The notes beneath the pieces were generated by a model. The model had not been told where the DNA came from. It made no database searches and saw only the letters and a program-made list of their open reading frames with translations. This document shows positions 27,869-36,805 of a stretch of DNA of 42,332 nt, piece after piece. Each line of letters begins with the position of its first letter. The stretch's first letter is position 1. The translations under genes and the position numbers were made by a program. The DNA is from Rhizobium sp. (GTDB taxonomy: Bacteria > Pseudomonadota > Alphaproteobacteria > Rhizobiales > Rhizobiaceae), in the NCBI GenBank assembly GCA_003527225.1, contig DPXQ01000014.1, positions 1-42,332 of the forward strand, written 5' to 3'.

Positions 27869-29193
27869 ACTGGTCGCTTGCCGAACTGGAAGCCTGTTTC
27901 GAAGGTGTGATCCCCTCGATCATCTCGACCGCGGATGCCGATGGCATCCCCAATATCTCCTATCTCTCGCACGTCGCGATCGTCGATGACGAACATGTCG
28001 CGCTGTCGAACCAGTTCTTCGCCAAGACCGCCGCCAACATCCGGCTCAATCCGCAGGCGACGCTTCTCGTTGTCGATGGGCAGAACGGCGCCCAGTTCCG
28101 GCTGGAATTGCTCTTTGCCCATTCCATGGAAGACGGTCCCCTCTTCGAGCGCCTCTCCCTGCAGGTCAACGCCAGCAGCGCGCAGATCGGCATGAGCGAG
28201 GTGATGCGCCTGCGCCTCGTCGATGTCTTCCGGGTCCTGAGCATCGAGGCCGTCCCTTCACCCGTCAAAACACTGAAGCCGCGACAGCCGGAAAAAAGGC
28301 GACTCCAGGCGACGGACAGCATCGCCGACAGGATCGCGGCCGAGATTGATGCTGGTGGCATCGTTGACGCGACCCTGCAGGGCATCCGCGATCGTTTCGG
28401 CTTCGAGCATGGCCTGTTTCTGCATTGCTATAGCGAGCGGGGTCAAGTCGTGGCAATCGGAAGCATCGGATACGCGCCCTCGGGCATCGGCGCCGAGGTC
28501 CCCATCGGCGAAGGCCTCATCGGCGCGGCCGCGGCAAGCGGAAAGACCGTGAAGGTCAGCGACATGAGCCGCGTCAGGCGGTTCGGTTCTGCCATCCGCG
28601 GTTCCATGCGCGACGAGAACAGGACCCGTTCCATTCCCCTGCCCGGCATGCCCGGCGCAATGAGCCAGATAGCGGTGCCGCTGACGGTCCACGATGCGGT
28701 TGAGGGGGTGCTGTTCTTCGAGAGCGCCGAAAGACTGGCCTTCACGCGCGAGGACGAAGCCGCCCTTTCCATTATCGCCCGCCAGGCTGCCGTATCGCTG
28801 GCACTTTGCGAACGCCTGTCGCTCGAAGCGGAAGCCGCCGCTCGTCCGGGCAAGTCGCCCCCTGCCAGCGAGAACCTGATCGACATCGTTCACCATCGCT
28901 TCGATGACAGTGTCTTCGTCAACGGCGACTATGTCATCAAGGGCGTTGCCGGGCGCTTGTTGGTCTTCATGCTGGAGCAGCATCTGGAAAGCGCACGCCA
29001 GGAGTTCACCAACCGTGAAATCCGGTTGGACGCAAGCCTGCGCCTGCCGGATTTCAAGGACAATCTCGAAACGCGCCTGCTTTTGCTCCGGCGAAGACTT
29101 GAGGAAAAGGCGCTTCCCGTCCGCCTGCTGCGCTTGGGCAGAGGCAAGATCGGTCTTGATGTTCAGGGCGAAGTGCGTCTGGCACGGCAATAA
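27865..29193 (+). CDS. PPOX-GAF-winged-helix fusion, putative flavin/heme-sensing regulator
   Basis: 442 residues with three parts. Residues 1-130 are a PPOX split barrel (SIISTADADGIPNISYLSHVAI, HVALSNQFFAKTAANIRLNP). A linker at 131-160 is followed by a GAF sensor domain at about 163-315 (GIRDRFGFEHGLFLHCYS, VPIGEGLIGAAAASGKTVKV, MSQIAVPLTVHDAVEGVLFF). Residues 340-435 fit an OmpR-type winged helix: VFVNGDYVIKGVAGRLLVFML, then FTNREIRLDASLRLPD, then RLLLLRRRLEE and a wing LLRLGRGKIGL. This suggests a one-component regulator sensing redox state or a small molecule. It overlaps the preceding PPOX gene by four bases and is convergent with the next gene. The DNA-binding assignment is inference from secondary-structure pattern. 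Confidence 0.72.
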   Translation: MNWSLAELEACFEGVIPSIISTADADGIPNISYLSHVAIVDDEHVALSNQFFAKTAANIRLNPQATLLVVDGQNGAQFRLELLFAHSMEDGPLFERLSLQVNASSAQIGMSEVMRLRLVDVFRVLSIEAVPSPVKTLKPRQPEKRRLQATDSIADRIAAEIDAGGIVDATLQGIRDRFGFEHGLFLHCYSERGQVVAIGSIGYAPSGIGAEVPIGEGLIGAAAASGKTVKVSDMSRVRRFGSAIRGSMRDENRTRSIPLPGMPGAMSQIAVPLTVHDAVEGVLFFESAERLAFTREDEAALSIIARQAAVSLALCERLSLEAEAAARPGKSPPASENLIDIVHHRFDDSVFVNGDYVIKGVAGRLLVFMLEQHLESARQEFTNREIRLDASLRLPDFKDNLETRLLLLRRRLEEKALPVRLLRLGRGKIGLDVQGEVRLARQ

Positions 29194-29232
29194 ATGGGGC
29201 CGCAGGCACACGCCCTGCCCCTTGCCGCCCGT

Positions 29233-30063
29233 TCAGACCCCGCTCAAGACGAGAATGAGCGGTTTCGTCGGCAGCGTGCGCATCGAAACCGTCACACCGG
29301 CACTGTCTGATATCTTCCAGTCAAAATCCGCCCCGAACATGGCGAGGAAGTTTTCGATCGGCGGACCACGCCGATGCATCGGCAGGATAAGGGCCGAGCG
29401 GAGGCGCTTGATCGTCCTGCTCATACTGTCGGCGCCCATGGTCAGCCCGCCGTCGACCGGCACCATGACGACATCCAGTCGTCCGATCTCGGCAAAATGG
29501 GCATCCGTCAGTTCATGATGCAGATGGCCGAGATGGCCAATGCACAGCCCGGCGACCTCGAAGATGAAGATGGAATTCCCGTTGGGCTCGAAACCACCGA
29601 AACTGCGGATATCGGTCGTCACGTTGCGGATATAGGCATCGCCGATCACGTGATGATGCTCGGCCTTTTCGCCCGGCATATCGTCCCAGCCATGCAGCAC
29701 GTTCGCGATACCCGGATCGGGCGTCAACGTGAAATGGCTGGAATGCGCCTTGTTCATCGTCACCACGTCCGGCAGGCGCGGCGATCTCAGCCAGCCGTTA
29801 TAGTCGGTCGCAATCGATATGCCTCTCGGCGTCTCGATCAGAAAAGTCGAATGTCCGAGATAGGAGATCGTCACCTCTTCATCAAGCGCGGCGAACTGCC
29901 GGGCCGACGCCTCCTCGTTGGGCTTGAAAGCCGCGAAAGTGGCAGCCGGCAGCTTTTCCGCGATCAGCTGACATTGGCTGACAGGCGGTCGCCCCTCTTC
30001 GGCAGACGAGAGAACCGGAAAGGCCAGGGAAACGAAAACAGCAAAGGCAAGTCCAGGCAGCAT
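29233..30063 (-). CDS. Exported metallo-beta-lactamase-fold protein with degenerate metal motif
   Basis: 276 residues with a signal peptide (about 1-21, ending VLSSA), so periplasmic or secreted. The fold is of the UlaG-like MBL hydrolase group: ISYLGHSTFLIETPRGISIATDYNGW (its parts lie at 66-91), GLCIGHLGHLHHE (172-184) and VVMVPVDGG. The usual HxHxDH is KAHSSH at 105-110, so the first His is Lys and the Asp is Ser, and the HLGD motif is HLGH. It may bind metal differently or be a subfamily with altered chemistry. ATG 30061-30063 has GGGAG seven bases upstream. Substrate unknown. Confidence 0.78.
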   Translation of the reverse strand: MLPGLAFAVFVSLAFPVLSSAEEGRPPVSQCQLIAEKLPAATFAAFKPNEEASARQFAALDEEVTISYLGHSTFLIETPRGISIATDYNGWLRSPRLPDVVTMNKAHSSHFTLTPDPGIANVLHGWDDMPGEKAEHHHVIGDAYIRNVTTDIRSFGGFEPNGNSIFIFEVAGLCIGHLGHLHHELTDAHFAEIGRLDVVMVPVDGGLTMGADSMSRTIKRLRSALILPMHRRGPPIENFLAMFGADFDWKISDSAGVTVSMRTLPTKPLILVLSGV

Positions 30064-30184
30064 CGTGCCGCTCCCGCGCCGTCACATCTGATCGCAAGGA
30101 TGCGGCAGGTGACAAGACGGGTAAAGAACAAATGCGCTGCCAAGCCTCACATTTTCGTCAACGTCCGTGCGTAGCCAGAAAGAG

Positions 30185-31009
30185 CTAGACCCAGAACTCC
30201 GGGATACTCTCCGCAAGCCGTGGCCCGATGCGAAGCGGTGCGATCTTTTCCGCAAGTCCGGTGCGGTCGGAGATCTCCACGCCGACGCCGCAGATGGTCG
30301 CCGGACCGTGCGCGGCCTCGAAGCGGCCCTTCGGCATCTTGGAAATGAAGCGGTTCAGCGGCTCTTCCTTCTCCATGCCGAGTGAACTGTCGTAGTCGCC
30401 GCACATGCCGGCATCCGACATATAGGCCGTGCCGCCGTTGAGGATCTGGTGGTCGGCGGTCGGCACATGGGTATGGGTGCCGACGACGAAGCTCGCGCGG
30501 CCGTCGACGAAGTGGCCAAAACACTGCTTTTCGCTGGTTGCCTCGGCATGGAAATCGAAGACGATGGCGTCTGCCTGCTCCTTCAGCGGGCAGGCGGCGA
30601 GGATCGTCTCGGCCGACTTGAAGGGATCGTCGAGTTCCGGGTGCATGAACACCCGGCCCATGATGTTGGCGACCAGAATGCGCGCGCCGTTGCGCGCATA
30701 AAAGAGCCCCGAGCCCTTGCCCGGCGTTCCGTTGGGATAGTTGGCCGGCCGGAGAAACTGGTCATGCCGCTCGCAGAAGCTGACTGCTTCCTTCTGGTCC
30801 CAGACGTGGTTGCCTGTCGTCACGACGTCGGCGCCAGCATTGATGGTTTCGAGATAGATTTCCTCGGTGATGCCGAAGCCGCCTGCGGCATTCTCGCCAT
30901 TGACGATGACGAAATCGAGTTTCAGGTCGGAAATCAGACCCGGCAGGCGCTCCCAGACCGCAGTCCGCCCTGTCTTGCCAACCATGTCACCCAGAAAAAG
31001 CAGCCGCAT
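30185..31009 (-). CDS. YmdB-family metallophosphoesterase
   Basis: 274 residues, calcineurin-like dimetal phosphodiesterase of the TIGR00282/YmdB family, found in several bacterial phyla. Metal ligands are in LFLGDMVGKTGR (D8), VNGENAAGG (N37/E39/N40), TTGNHVWDQKE (N67/H68), VFDFHAEATSEK and VGTHTHVPTADHQ. Bacillus YmdB hydrolyses 2',3'-cyclic nucleotides and influences biofilm and sporulation decisions; the role in rhizobia is not known. It lies 12 bases downstream of the cyclo-ligase gene on the same strand, so they are an operon. Confidence 0.92.
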   Translation of the reverse strand: MRLLFLGDMVGKTGRTAVWERLPGLISDLKLDFVIVNGENAAGGFGITEEIYLETINAGADVVTTGNHVWDQKEAVSFCERHDQFLRPANYPNGTPGKGSGLFYARNGARILVANIMGRVFMHPELDDPFKSAETILAACPLKEQADAIVFDFHAEATSEKQCFGHFVDGRASFVVGTHTHVPTADHQILNGGTAYMSDAGMCGDYDSSLGMEKEEPLNRFISKMPKGRFEAAHGPATICGVGVEISDRTGLAEKIAPLRIGPRLAESIPEFWV

Positions 31010-31021
31010 TCCTATATCCAG

Positions 31022-31603
31022 TCATTGCCCGAATTGTCGCAAACCGCTTTCTGTCAGCACGGCTTCCAGCCCGATATCATGCGGTTCAAAGGGCACATGT
31101 GCCACTTCCTGGCAGTCGAATGCAATGCCGATCAGCCGGGGGTCAAGGCCTTTTTGCCTCAATCGGGCAATCGCGCGATCGTAGTGCCCTGCTCCGTAGC
31201 CGATCCGATGACCGCGAGCATCGAAGGCGGAAAGCGGAACGAGCAGAATTTCCGGATCGAGAACCGGAGCATCCGCGGCCGGTCCACGGGTTCCGAACCC
31301 CGTGTCTACCAGTTCCGCCCCGGCAACCAGTTCGCGAAACACGATCGTCTCCCGGTCAAGGACGACCGGCAGGCTGAGCCGCGCCCCACGCGCCTTCAAT
31401 CGCGCCATCAGGGGGCGAATGTCGGCTTCCGATCTGATCGGCAGGAAACCCGCAATGATCGTGCCCGGAATGAAGTCGAGCGCATCGCCTGCATGCGCCG
31501 CCATGGCAAGGCTGTTTTCGATCCGCGTCTCGGCAGGGATCTTGTCCCGCGCCGCCAACCGCGCCTTGCGTATCTCGGCTTTTGTTAGCGCGTCGTCCGT
31601 CAT
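31022..31603 (-). CDS. fau: 5-formyltetrahydrofolate cyclo-ligase
   Basis: 193 residues. ATP-dependent conversion of 5-formyl-THF to 5,10-methenyl-THF, a folate salvage step. KAEIRKARLAARDKIP is the N-terminal nucleotide-contacting helix, IAGFLPIRSEADIRPL the substrate loop, and LVPLSAFDARGHRIGYGAGHYDRAIARL contains the family signature (GYGxGxYDR type). The start is placed at ATG 31603. In many proteobacteria this gene (ygfA/fau) follows zapA and the 6S RNA gene; here it lies 5 kb away from them on the same strand. Confidence 0.93.
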   Translation of the reverse strand: MTDDALTKAEIRKARLAARDKIPAETRIENSLAMAAHAGDALDFIPGTIIAGFLPIRSEADIRPLMARLKARGARLSLPVVLDRETIVFRELVAGAELVDTGFGTRGPAADAPVLDPEILLVPLSAFDARGHRIGYGAGHYDRAIARLRQKGLDPRLIGIAFDCQEVAHVPFEPHDIGLEAVLTESGLRQFGQ

Positions 31604-31899
31604 CCTGTTTCTTTTCCTCGCCCGGCTGAATATTGGCCCGCGCACCTTAATGCCGCATGCGACGGGCGCAAGCGGCCCGGTGGAATGAAACGGTGATTAG
31701 CAGCACGGAAAATGGCTGATACGCCAGGGCCGCATCTCGTCTGGACGACCGGCGATGTCTTTTCACGAATCTGCGCTGATTGTGCAGCATTTTCGATTGC
31801 AGAAGACATCCACGACAATCGCAACTTTCATCACGAAACGATGATTTAATCTTCGACGATTAGATTTTCCACGACATCTCCCTCATTGGAAAGCTCGCC

Positions 31900-33939
31900 A
31901 TGAAAATCTTCTCCCGTTTCGGCCTGGTCGGCACCGTCACAGCCACGACCATCATGATCCTCGTTGTGTCGCTCGCCGCCGTCGCCTTGGCCATTTCGAG
32001 CAGCATCACCGGTAGGATCGAGGAACAGGCGATCGCCAGCCAGGACACCAGCATGCGCACCGCCGCAACCCTTGTCGAACGTGACCTGGCGGGAACGAAG
32101 ATCACCTGGGGCAAGGACGGCAATGTCGAACGCATCGTGGCCGACGCAGTCCCGGCCGAGTTTTCCTCACACGAGATGATCGACGCGATTGGCCGCATGA
32201 CGGGACAGACGGCGACGATCTTCGCCTGGGATCCGGAAAGCAAGGATTTCTGGCGCAAGACGACCAACATCATCAAGCCGGACGGCAAGCGCGCGGTGGG
32301 AACCGCGCTCGGCCAGAAGGGTGCCGTCTATCCGGTCGTTACCCAGGGGAAGACCTATCGCGGCGAGGCCGTCATTCTCGACATCCCCTACTACACCATC
32401 TACCAGCCGATCTTCTCGTCCGCAGGCGACGTGATCGGCATTCTCTATGCCGGCGTGTGCGCCTCGGAAATCAACGGCATGGCCACGGAGATGGCATGGA
32501 CGATCGGAATCACCGCTCTTCTGGCGCTTCTGGTGGCGGCAGGCATCATGACCCTGATCGCCCGCAAGATCCTGGGTTCTCTGCCGCGCCTGACGGCCGT
32601 TGCCGGCAATCTGGCCCAGGGACAGCTCGACCTCGCCGTTCCCCACCAGGATATGCAGAACGAAATCGGCGCGCTTGCCCGCTCGCTCGAGGTCTTCCGC
32701 GAAAGCGCCGTCCAAAAGGTCGAACTGGAGCGCAAGTCCGCCGAAAGCCAGTCGCTCGGAGAACAGGAGCGTGCAGCGCGCGAAGCCGACAAGGCTCATG
32801 AGGCACGCCAGACGCAAATGGCCGTCGATGCCCTCGCCAACGGTCTGCGCGCCCTCAGCGATGGTGACCTGACCATTCGCATCGATCAGCCGTTCACCTC
32901 CGGTCTCGACCAGCTTCGCGTCGACTTCAACAACTCGGTTGAAAAGCTCAACGCGACACTTTCGCAACTGCGCACCGAGACTCTGGGCGTCCAGGGCAAC
33001 TCCAGCGAGATCCGCTCCGCCACCGACGACCTTTCTCGCCGGACCGAGCAGCAGGCCGCATCGCTCGAAGAGACCTCTGCCGCACTCGATGAAATCACCG
33101 CAGCGGTCAAAAGCGCATCGGCGCGCGCCGACGAAGCGACCGAATTGGCGGGGGCTACGCGCAAGAGCACGGAAAGTTCGAGCAAGGTCGTGTCCGACGC
33201 GGTCGACGCCATGGGCCGTATCGAAAACGCCTCGAACGAGATTTCGAAGATCATCAACGTGATCGACGAGATCGCTTTCCAGACGAACCTTCTGGCGCTG
33301 AATGCCGGTGTCGAGGCGGCGCGTGCGGGCGATGCCGGCAAGGGCTTCGCGGTTGTCGCCCAGGAAGTTCGCGAACTCGCCCAGCGCTCGGCGAACGCGG
33401 CCAAGGATATCAAGGCTCTGATCACCAAGTCCGGTGAGGAAGTATCGGGTGGCGTCCGGCTCGTGCGCGCGACGGGCCAGGCGCTGGAAGAAATCTCCGG
33501 CCAGGTGTCCCGCATCAACGACCATATCAACTCGATCGCGACGGCTGCACGCGAGCAGGCAACTGGCCTCCACGAAATCAGCAGTTCGGTCAACCAGATG
33601 GACCAGTTCACCCAGAAGAACGCCGCCATGGTCGAGGAAACGACAGCGGTCACCCACAAGCTGGCCGATAGCGCGTCCGCGCTCACAAGCCTCGTCGCGC
33701 AATTCCGCATGTCCGGAGCAGCCGCGCCCGCGCCGAGGGCATCGGTATCGCCCGCAGCCGCTGCCGCGCCTTCCGCGGCCCGCCGAGCCCCTGCCGTCTC
33801 TTCGCCAAAACCACGTCCGGCCGAGACGGCGACGCGTCCCGTCGCCTCGCCTGCCCGCAAGATGGTGAATTCGCTCGCCAAGGCCTTCACCTCCCCTGCC
33901 GCCGCAACATCCTCCGACGCCGACTGGGAAGAATTCTGA
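31900..33939 (+). CDS. Methyl-accepting chemotaxis protein with Cache sensor and C-terminal docking tail
   Basis: 679-residue inner-membrane chemoreceptor. TM1 is at about 8-30, the periplasmic Cache-type sensor at 31-190 ([40 protein letters not shown]), TM2 at about 198-222 and HAMP at 223-280. A second HAMP-like unit lies at about 306-365 and the signalling domain at 370-610, with the [21 protein letters not shown] tip. An Ala/Pro-rich flexible tether leads to the C-terminal DWEEF, a CheR/CheB docking pentapeptide (xWxxF). That marks it as a high-abundance-type receptor that can recruit adaptation enzymes. ATG 31900 has GGAAAG six bases upstream. It stands alone; ligand unknown. Confidence 0.94.
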   Translation: MKIFSRFGLVGTVTATTIMILVVSLAAVALAISSSITGRIEEQAIASQDTSMRTAATLVERDLAGTKITWGKDGNVERIVADAVPAEFSSHEMIDAIGRMTGQTATIFAWDPESKDFWRKTTNIIKPDGKRAVGTALGQKGAVYPVVTQGKTYRGEAVILDIPYYTIYQPIFSSAGDVIGILYAGVCASEINGMATEMAWTIGITALLALLVAAGIMTLIARKILGSLPRLTAVAGNLAQGQLDLAVPHQDMQNEIGALARSLEVFRESAVQKVELERKSAESQSLGEQERAAREADKAHEARQTQMAVDALANGLRALSDGDLTIRIDQPFTSGLDQLRVDFNNSVEKLNATLSQLRTETLGVQGNSSEIRSATDDLSRRTEQQAASLEETSAALDEITAAVKSASARADEATELAGATRKSTESSSKVVSDAVDAMGRIENASNEISKIINVIDEIAFQTNLLALNAGVEAARAGDAGKGFAVVAQEVRELAQRSANAAKDIKALITKSGEEVSGGVRLVRATGQALEEISGQVSRINDHINSIATAAREQATGLHEISSSVNQMDQFTQKNAAMVEETTAVTHKLADSASALTSLVAQFRMSGAAAPAPRASVSPAAAAAPSAARRAPAVSSPKPRPAETATRPVASPARKMVNSLAKAFTSPAAATSSDADWEEF

Positions 33940-33952
33940 GACAATAAGCAGT

Positions 33953-33985
33953 CCCGCCGGGTGCCAGGCGCCCGGCGGGTACACA
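33953..33985 (+). terminator. Stem-loop after the chemoreceptor gene
   Basis: CCCGCCGGG (33953-33961) pairs perfectly with CCCGGCGGG (33971-33979) over a nine-base loop, 13 bases after the stop codon. The downstream TACACATTTC is only weakly T-rich, so termination may be partial. Confidence 0.65.
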
Positions 33986-34116
33986 TTTCAGCAGACAATT
34001 CTGTGAGTTGAGCCGCCCCGTGGCGCGGCGCTGACAATTGCTGGTCGCAGAGGTTGAGCCCGGACACTTTTGCGATAACATGCGGGCCTTATCGGTAGAG
34101 CTTCCGCGAGGTGTGC

Positions 34117-35361
34117 ATGTTTCCGCTTTCCCATATGTTGAAATCCTTCATCCGCAAGGGCCAGTTGACCGTCATCGATGCCGACGGGAAACGACATGTC
34201 TTCGGCGGCCGGGAACCCGGCCCGCAGGTGACCATGCGGTTGACGGATCCCACGCTTTACCGCTCTCTGGTATTCAAGGCAGAACTGGTCGCCGGCGAAG
34301 CCTATATGGATGGCACCATGCGTTTCGAGGAAGGCTCGACGCTTCGCGACTTCCTGATGCTGTTCTCGATCAACCGCCTGTCGCTCGGATCCTATCCGAT
34401 CCAGAAGATCCTGCGCGCCGTCAAGATGCGCTTCCGGAAAAGCCTGCAGTCGAATAAGAAGGGTGAGGCGCAGAAGAACGTGTCCCATCACTACGATCTC
34501 GGCAATGAGTTCTACAAACTCTTCCTCGACGACAACATGCTCTATTCCTGCGCCTATTTCCGCGAGCCGGGCGAAACGCTGGAACAGGCGCAACGCAACA
34601 AGCTGAGGCTTCTCGCCGCAAAGCTGAATCTGAAGCCCGGCATGAAGGTGCTCGATATCGGCTGCGGCTGGGGCGATCTTGCGCTCTATCTGGCAAAGCT
34701 GGAAGACGTCTCGGTCGTCGGCGTGACACTGTCGAAGGAGCAGCACGCGCTGGCAACCAAGCGCGCCGAGGATGCCGGCCTTGCCGGACGCGTCCGCTTC
34801 GAGCTGAAGGACTACCGCGATGTCGCGGAAACCTTCGACCGAATTGTCTCGGTCGGCATGTTCGAGCATGTCGGCGTGCAGCATTACGACGAGTTCTTCA
34901 AGAAGCTGAACGCCATGATGCCGGATGACGGTGTCGCGGTCATCCACTCGATCGGCCATATGAGCCCGCCCGGCATGACCAGCCCATGGCTGCGCAAATA
35001 TATCTTTCCTGGCGGCTATTCGCCGGCCCTGTCGGAGGTCGTGGCCGTTACCGAGCAGAACAGTCTGTGGGTAACCGATATCGAGGTCCTGCGCATCCAC
35101 TACGCCACCACGCTCGCCCATTGGGGCCGGCGTTTCGAGGCCAATCGCGACAAGGTCATCGCAATGTATGACGAGCGCTTCGCCCGTATGTGGGAATTCT
35201 ATCTGACCAGCGCGGAAATGATGTTCCAGGCCGGCAGCCAGATGGTTTTCCACCTGCAGCTATCGCGCAAGCGCGATGGCGCCCCGATCGTCCGCGACTA
35301 TGTCACCGATCGGCAGCGCGCCTATATCGAACGCGAAAAGGAACTGCATCTGGACGTCTGA
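34117..35361 (+). CDS. cfa: Cyclopropane-fatty-acyl-phospholipid synthase family methyltransferase
   Basis: 414 residues. Transfers a methylene group from SAM to cis double bonds of membrane lipid acyl chains; rhizobia make lactobacillic acid this way in stationary phase and acid stress. SHHYDLGNEFYKLFLDDNMLYSCAYF (its parts lie at 123-148) and the SAM motif VLDIGCGWGDLAL (178-190) are diagnostic. MFEHVGVQHYDEFFKKLN and HSIGHMSPPGMTSPWLRKYIFPGG contain conserved catalytic segments. ATG 34117 follows GAGGTG by three bases; a GTG two codons earlier is possible. Rhizobia usually carry several cfa paralogues; which one this is cannot be said. Confidence 0.93.
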   Translation: MFPLSHMLKSFIRKGQLTVIDADGKRHVFGGREPGPQVTMRLTDPTLYRSLVFKAELVAGEAYMDGTMRFEEGSTLRDFLMLFSINRLSLGSYPIQKILRAVKMRFRKSLQSNKKGEAQKNVSHHYDLGNEFYKLFLDDNMLYSCAYFREPGETLEQAQRNKLRLLAAKLNLKPGMKVLDIGCGWGDLALYLAKLEDVSVVGVTLSKEQHALATKRAEDAGLAGRVRFELKDYRDVAETFDRIVSVGMFEHVGVQHYDEFFKKLNAMMPDDGVAVIHSIGHMSPPGMTSPWLRKYIFPGGYSPALSEVVAVTEQNSLWVTDIEVLRIHYATTLAHWGRRFEANRDKVIAMYDERFARMWEFYLTSAEMMFQAGSQMVFHLQLSRKRDGAPIVRDYVTDRQRAYIEREKELHLDV

Positions 35362-35367
35362 GGGCGA

Positions 35368-36009
35368 CTATTCGATCCTGCCATATGTCCTGACAAGATC
35401 GGCCATCGAGATTGCCTCCTCGGTACTCTCGGCGGTCAGACCGTCGGCAACGCCCCGGCGGTCCGGTTCGCCGCGATTCTGACTGACTTTCCATTTGCCC
35501 TCGATCCCGGTGACCTCCACCTCGATGCCGATGATCCCCTTGAGCTGGGCGGTAATGAAGTCGTCGGGCGCATCACCGACGGCCCACGGTATCATACGCT
35601 TGCCCTCATGGCCGTCGGTCAGCCTGCCCACCTGCGCCCTGATCCACTGACTATCCTCGATCACCCGGACGTTCCCTCTCACCTGGACGATGGCGTAATT
35701 CCAGGTGGGCACCACCTTGCCCGTCTCGCGCTTCGCCTCATACCAGGACGGGGTGATGTAGTGATCGGCGCCCTGAAAGACGATCAGCACCTCCGCGCCC
35801 TTGGCCAGCGCCCGCCATTGCGGATTGGCTTTCGCCATGTGCGCCTGAAGCGTGCCCAGCCCCTCGTCCGCTTTCGCCAACCGGAAGGGGATCGGATTGG
35901 CCATCAACCCGTCTTCTCCCGACGATATCAGAAGCCCGAGCGGATGAGCCCGGATCAGGGCGTGCTGCACGTCGAGACGATCCTCGCGAAAATGCGGCGG
36001 CTGGTACAT
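35368..36009 (-). CDS. PaiB-family FMN-binding negative transcriptional regulator
   Basis: 213-residue PPOX-like split-barrel protein of the PaiB family. It opens MYQPPHFREDRLDVQHALIRAHPLG (the PaiB N-terminus), with LLISSGEDGLMANPIPF, VLIVFQGADHYITPSWYEAKRETGKVVPTWNY and DGHEGKRMIPW as further family motifs. In Bacillus PaiB represses sporulation and protease genes; the function in proteobacteria is poorly known. ATG 36009 is chosen because the family begins MYQPPHF; a longer frame upstream is unlikely. Divergent from the LysE-type exporter with 146 bases between, and nearly touching cfa at its 3' end. Confidence 0.88.
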   Translation of the reverse strand: MYQPPHFREDRLDVQHALIRAHPLGLLISSGEDGLMANPIPFRLAKADEGLGTLQAHMAKANPQWRALAKGAEVLIVFQGADHYITPSWYEAKRETGKVVPTWNYAIVQVRGNVRVIEDSQWIRAQVGRLTDGHEGKRMIPWAVGDAPDDFITAQLKGIIGIEVEVTGIEGKWKVSQNRGEPDRRGVADGLTAESTEEAISMADLVRTYGRIE

Positions 36010-36155
36010 GGTGGTTACGACCCTCAGGCAACACTCAATCTGGCGCCCATTTGGAGCAGCAACATGGGTACTCGTCAATGCCGCGGGCGACCGTTGCCGA
36101 ATGGTCGTCCGGGGAGTACAAGAATGACCTGTTCCCCATCCATCCGGTAGCCCCC

Positions 36156-36785
36156 ATGACCGCGCAGACCATCTTATGGTTCATCCCCGCCTGCTTCGCT
36201 CTCAACATGGCTTTCGGGCCAAACAACTTGCTGGCGCTCACGAATGCCATGCGCTCCGGGGTCGGCGTCGCCCTGTTGGCGTCGCTCGCCCGGATCGCCG
36301 CCTTCGCGATCATGATCGTTATCACCGCGCTCGGCCTCGGCGCGCTTCTGATCGCTTCGGAAATGGCCTTCTCGGCAATCAAGTGGGTGGGGGCAGCTTA
36401 TCTCGTCTGGCTTGGGATCAAGATCCTCAGGGCCGGGGCACCGAGCATTGCCCGGCAGGACGAGACGAACTCCGCCCGCCCGGTAGCAAGCCTGGCAAGA
36501 CAGGAATTCTGGGTCGCGATCGGCAATCCAAAGGCAATCCTGATCTTTACCGCCTTCTTCCCGCAGTTTCTCGACCCCGCCAACTATGCGGCAAGCTTTG
36601 CCCTTCTCGGCGCGATCTTTCTTGTGCTGGAATTGGGGGCGATCACCATCTATGCGCTGATCGGCAGCCGTCTTGGAAGACTCACGGCGAACGCCAGGAC
36701 TTTCGCATGGATGAACCGCATGAGCGGCGGGGCGATGATCGCCTTCGGCGCCATGCTGGCCTTCGCGCGGCGACCGGCAATGTAA
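36156..36785 (+). CDS. LysE/RhtB-family amino-acid exporter
   Basis: 209-residue inner-membrane protein with about six TM segments. TAQTILWFIPACFALNMAFGPNN is the conserved first segment (GPNN is the LysE-family signature near residue 22). VGVALLASLARIAAFAIMIVITALG, AIKWVGAAYLVWLGIKIL and FWVAIGNPKAILIFTAFFPQFLDP (NPK motif after TM3) follow. Predicted proton-driven efflux of amino acids or homoserine-lactone-like compounds. ATG 36156 lacks a strong ribosome binding site but gives the family N-terminus. It is divergent from the PaiB-like gene, which could regulate it. Convergent with the 6S RNA gene. Confidence 0.88.
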   Translation: MTAQTILWFIPACFALNMAFGPNNLLALTNAMRSGVGVALLASLARIAAFAIMIVITALGLGALLIASEMAFSAIKWVGAAYLVWLGIKILRAGAPSIARQDETNSARPVASLARQEFWVAIGNPKAILIFTAFFPQFLDPANYAASFALLGAIFLVLELGAITIYALIGSRLGRLTANARTFAWMNRMSGGAMIAFGAMLAFARRPAM

Positions 36786-36805
36786 GGGTCAGACAGACGA
36801 GTGAA

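Noticed and set aside
29194..29232. Imperfect GC-rich hairpin between the convergent genes at 29.2 kb
   Set aside because: The stem needs a bulge and no T tract follows; too weak to call a terminator.
32167..33984. Long minus-strand open frame opposite the second chemoreceptor
   Set aside because: Arginine/glycine/histidine-rich translation typical of a shadow of a real gene; the sense frame is an unambiguous methyl-accepting protein.
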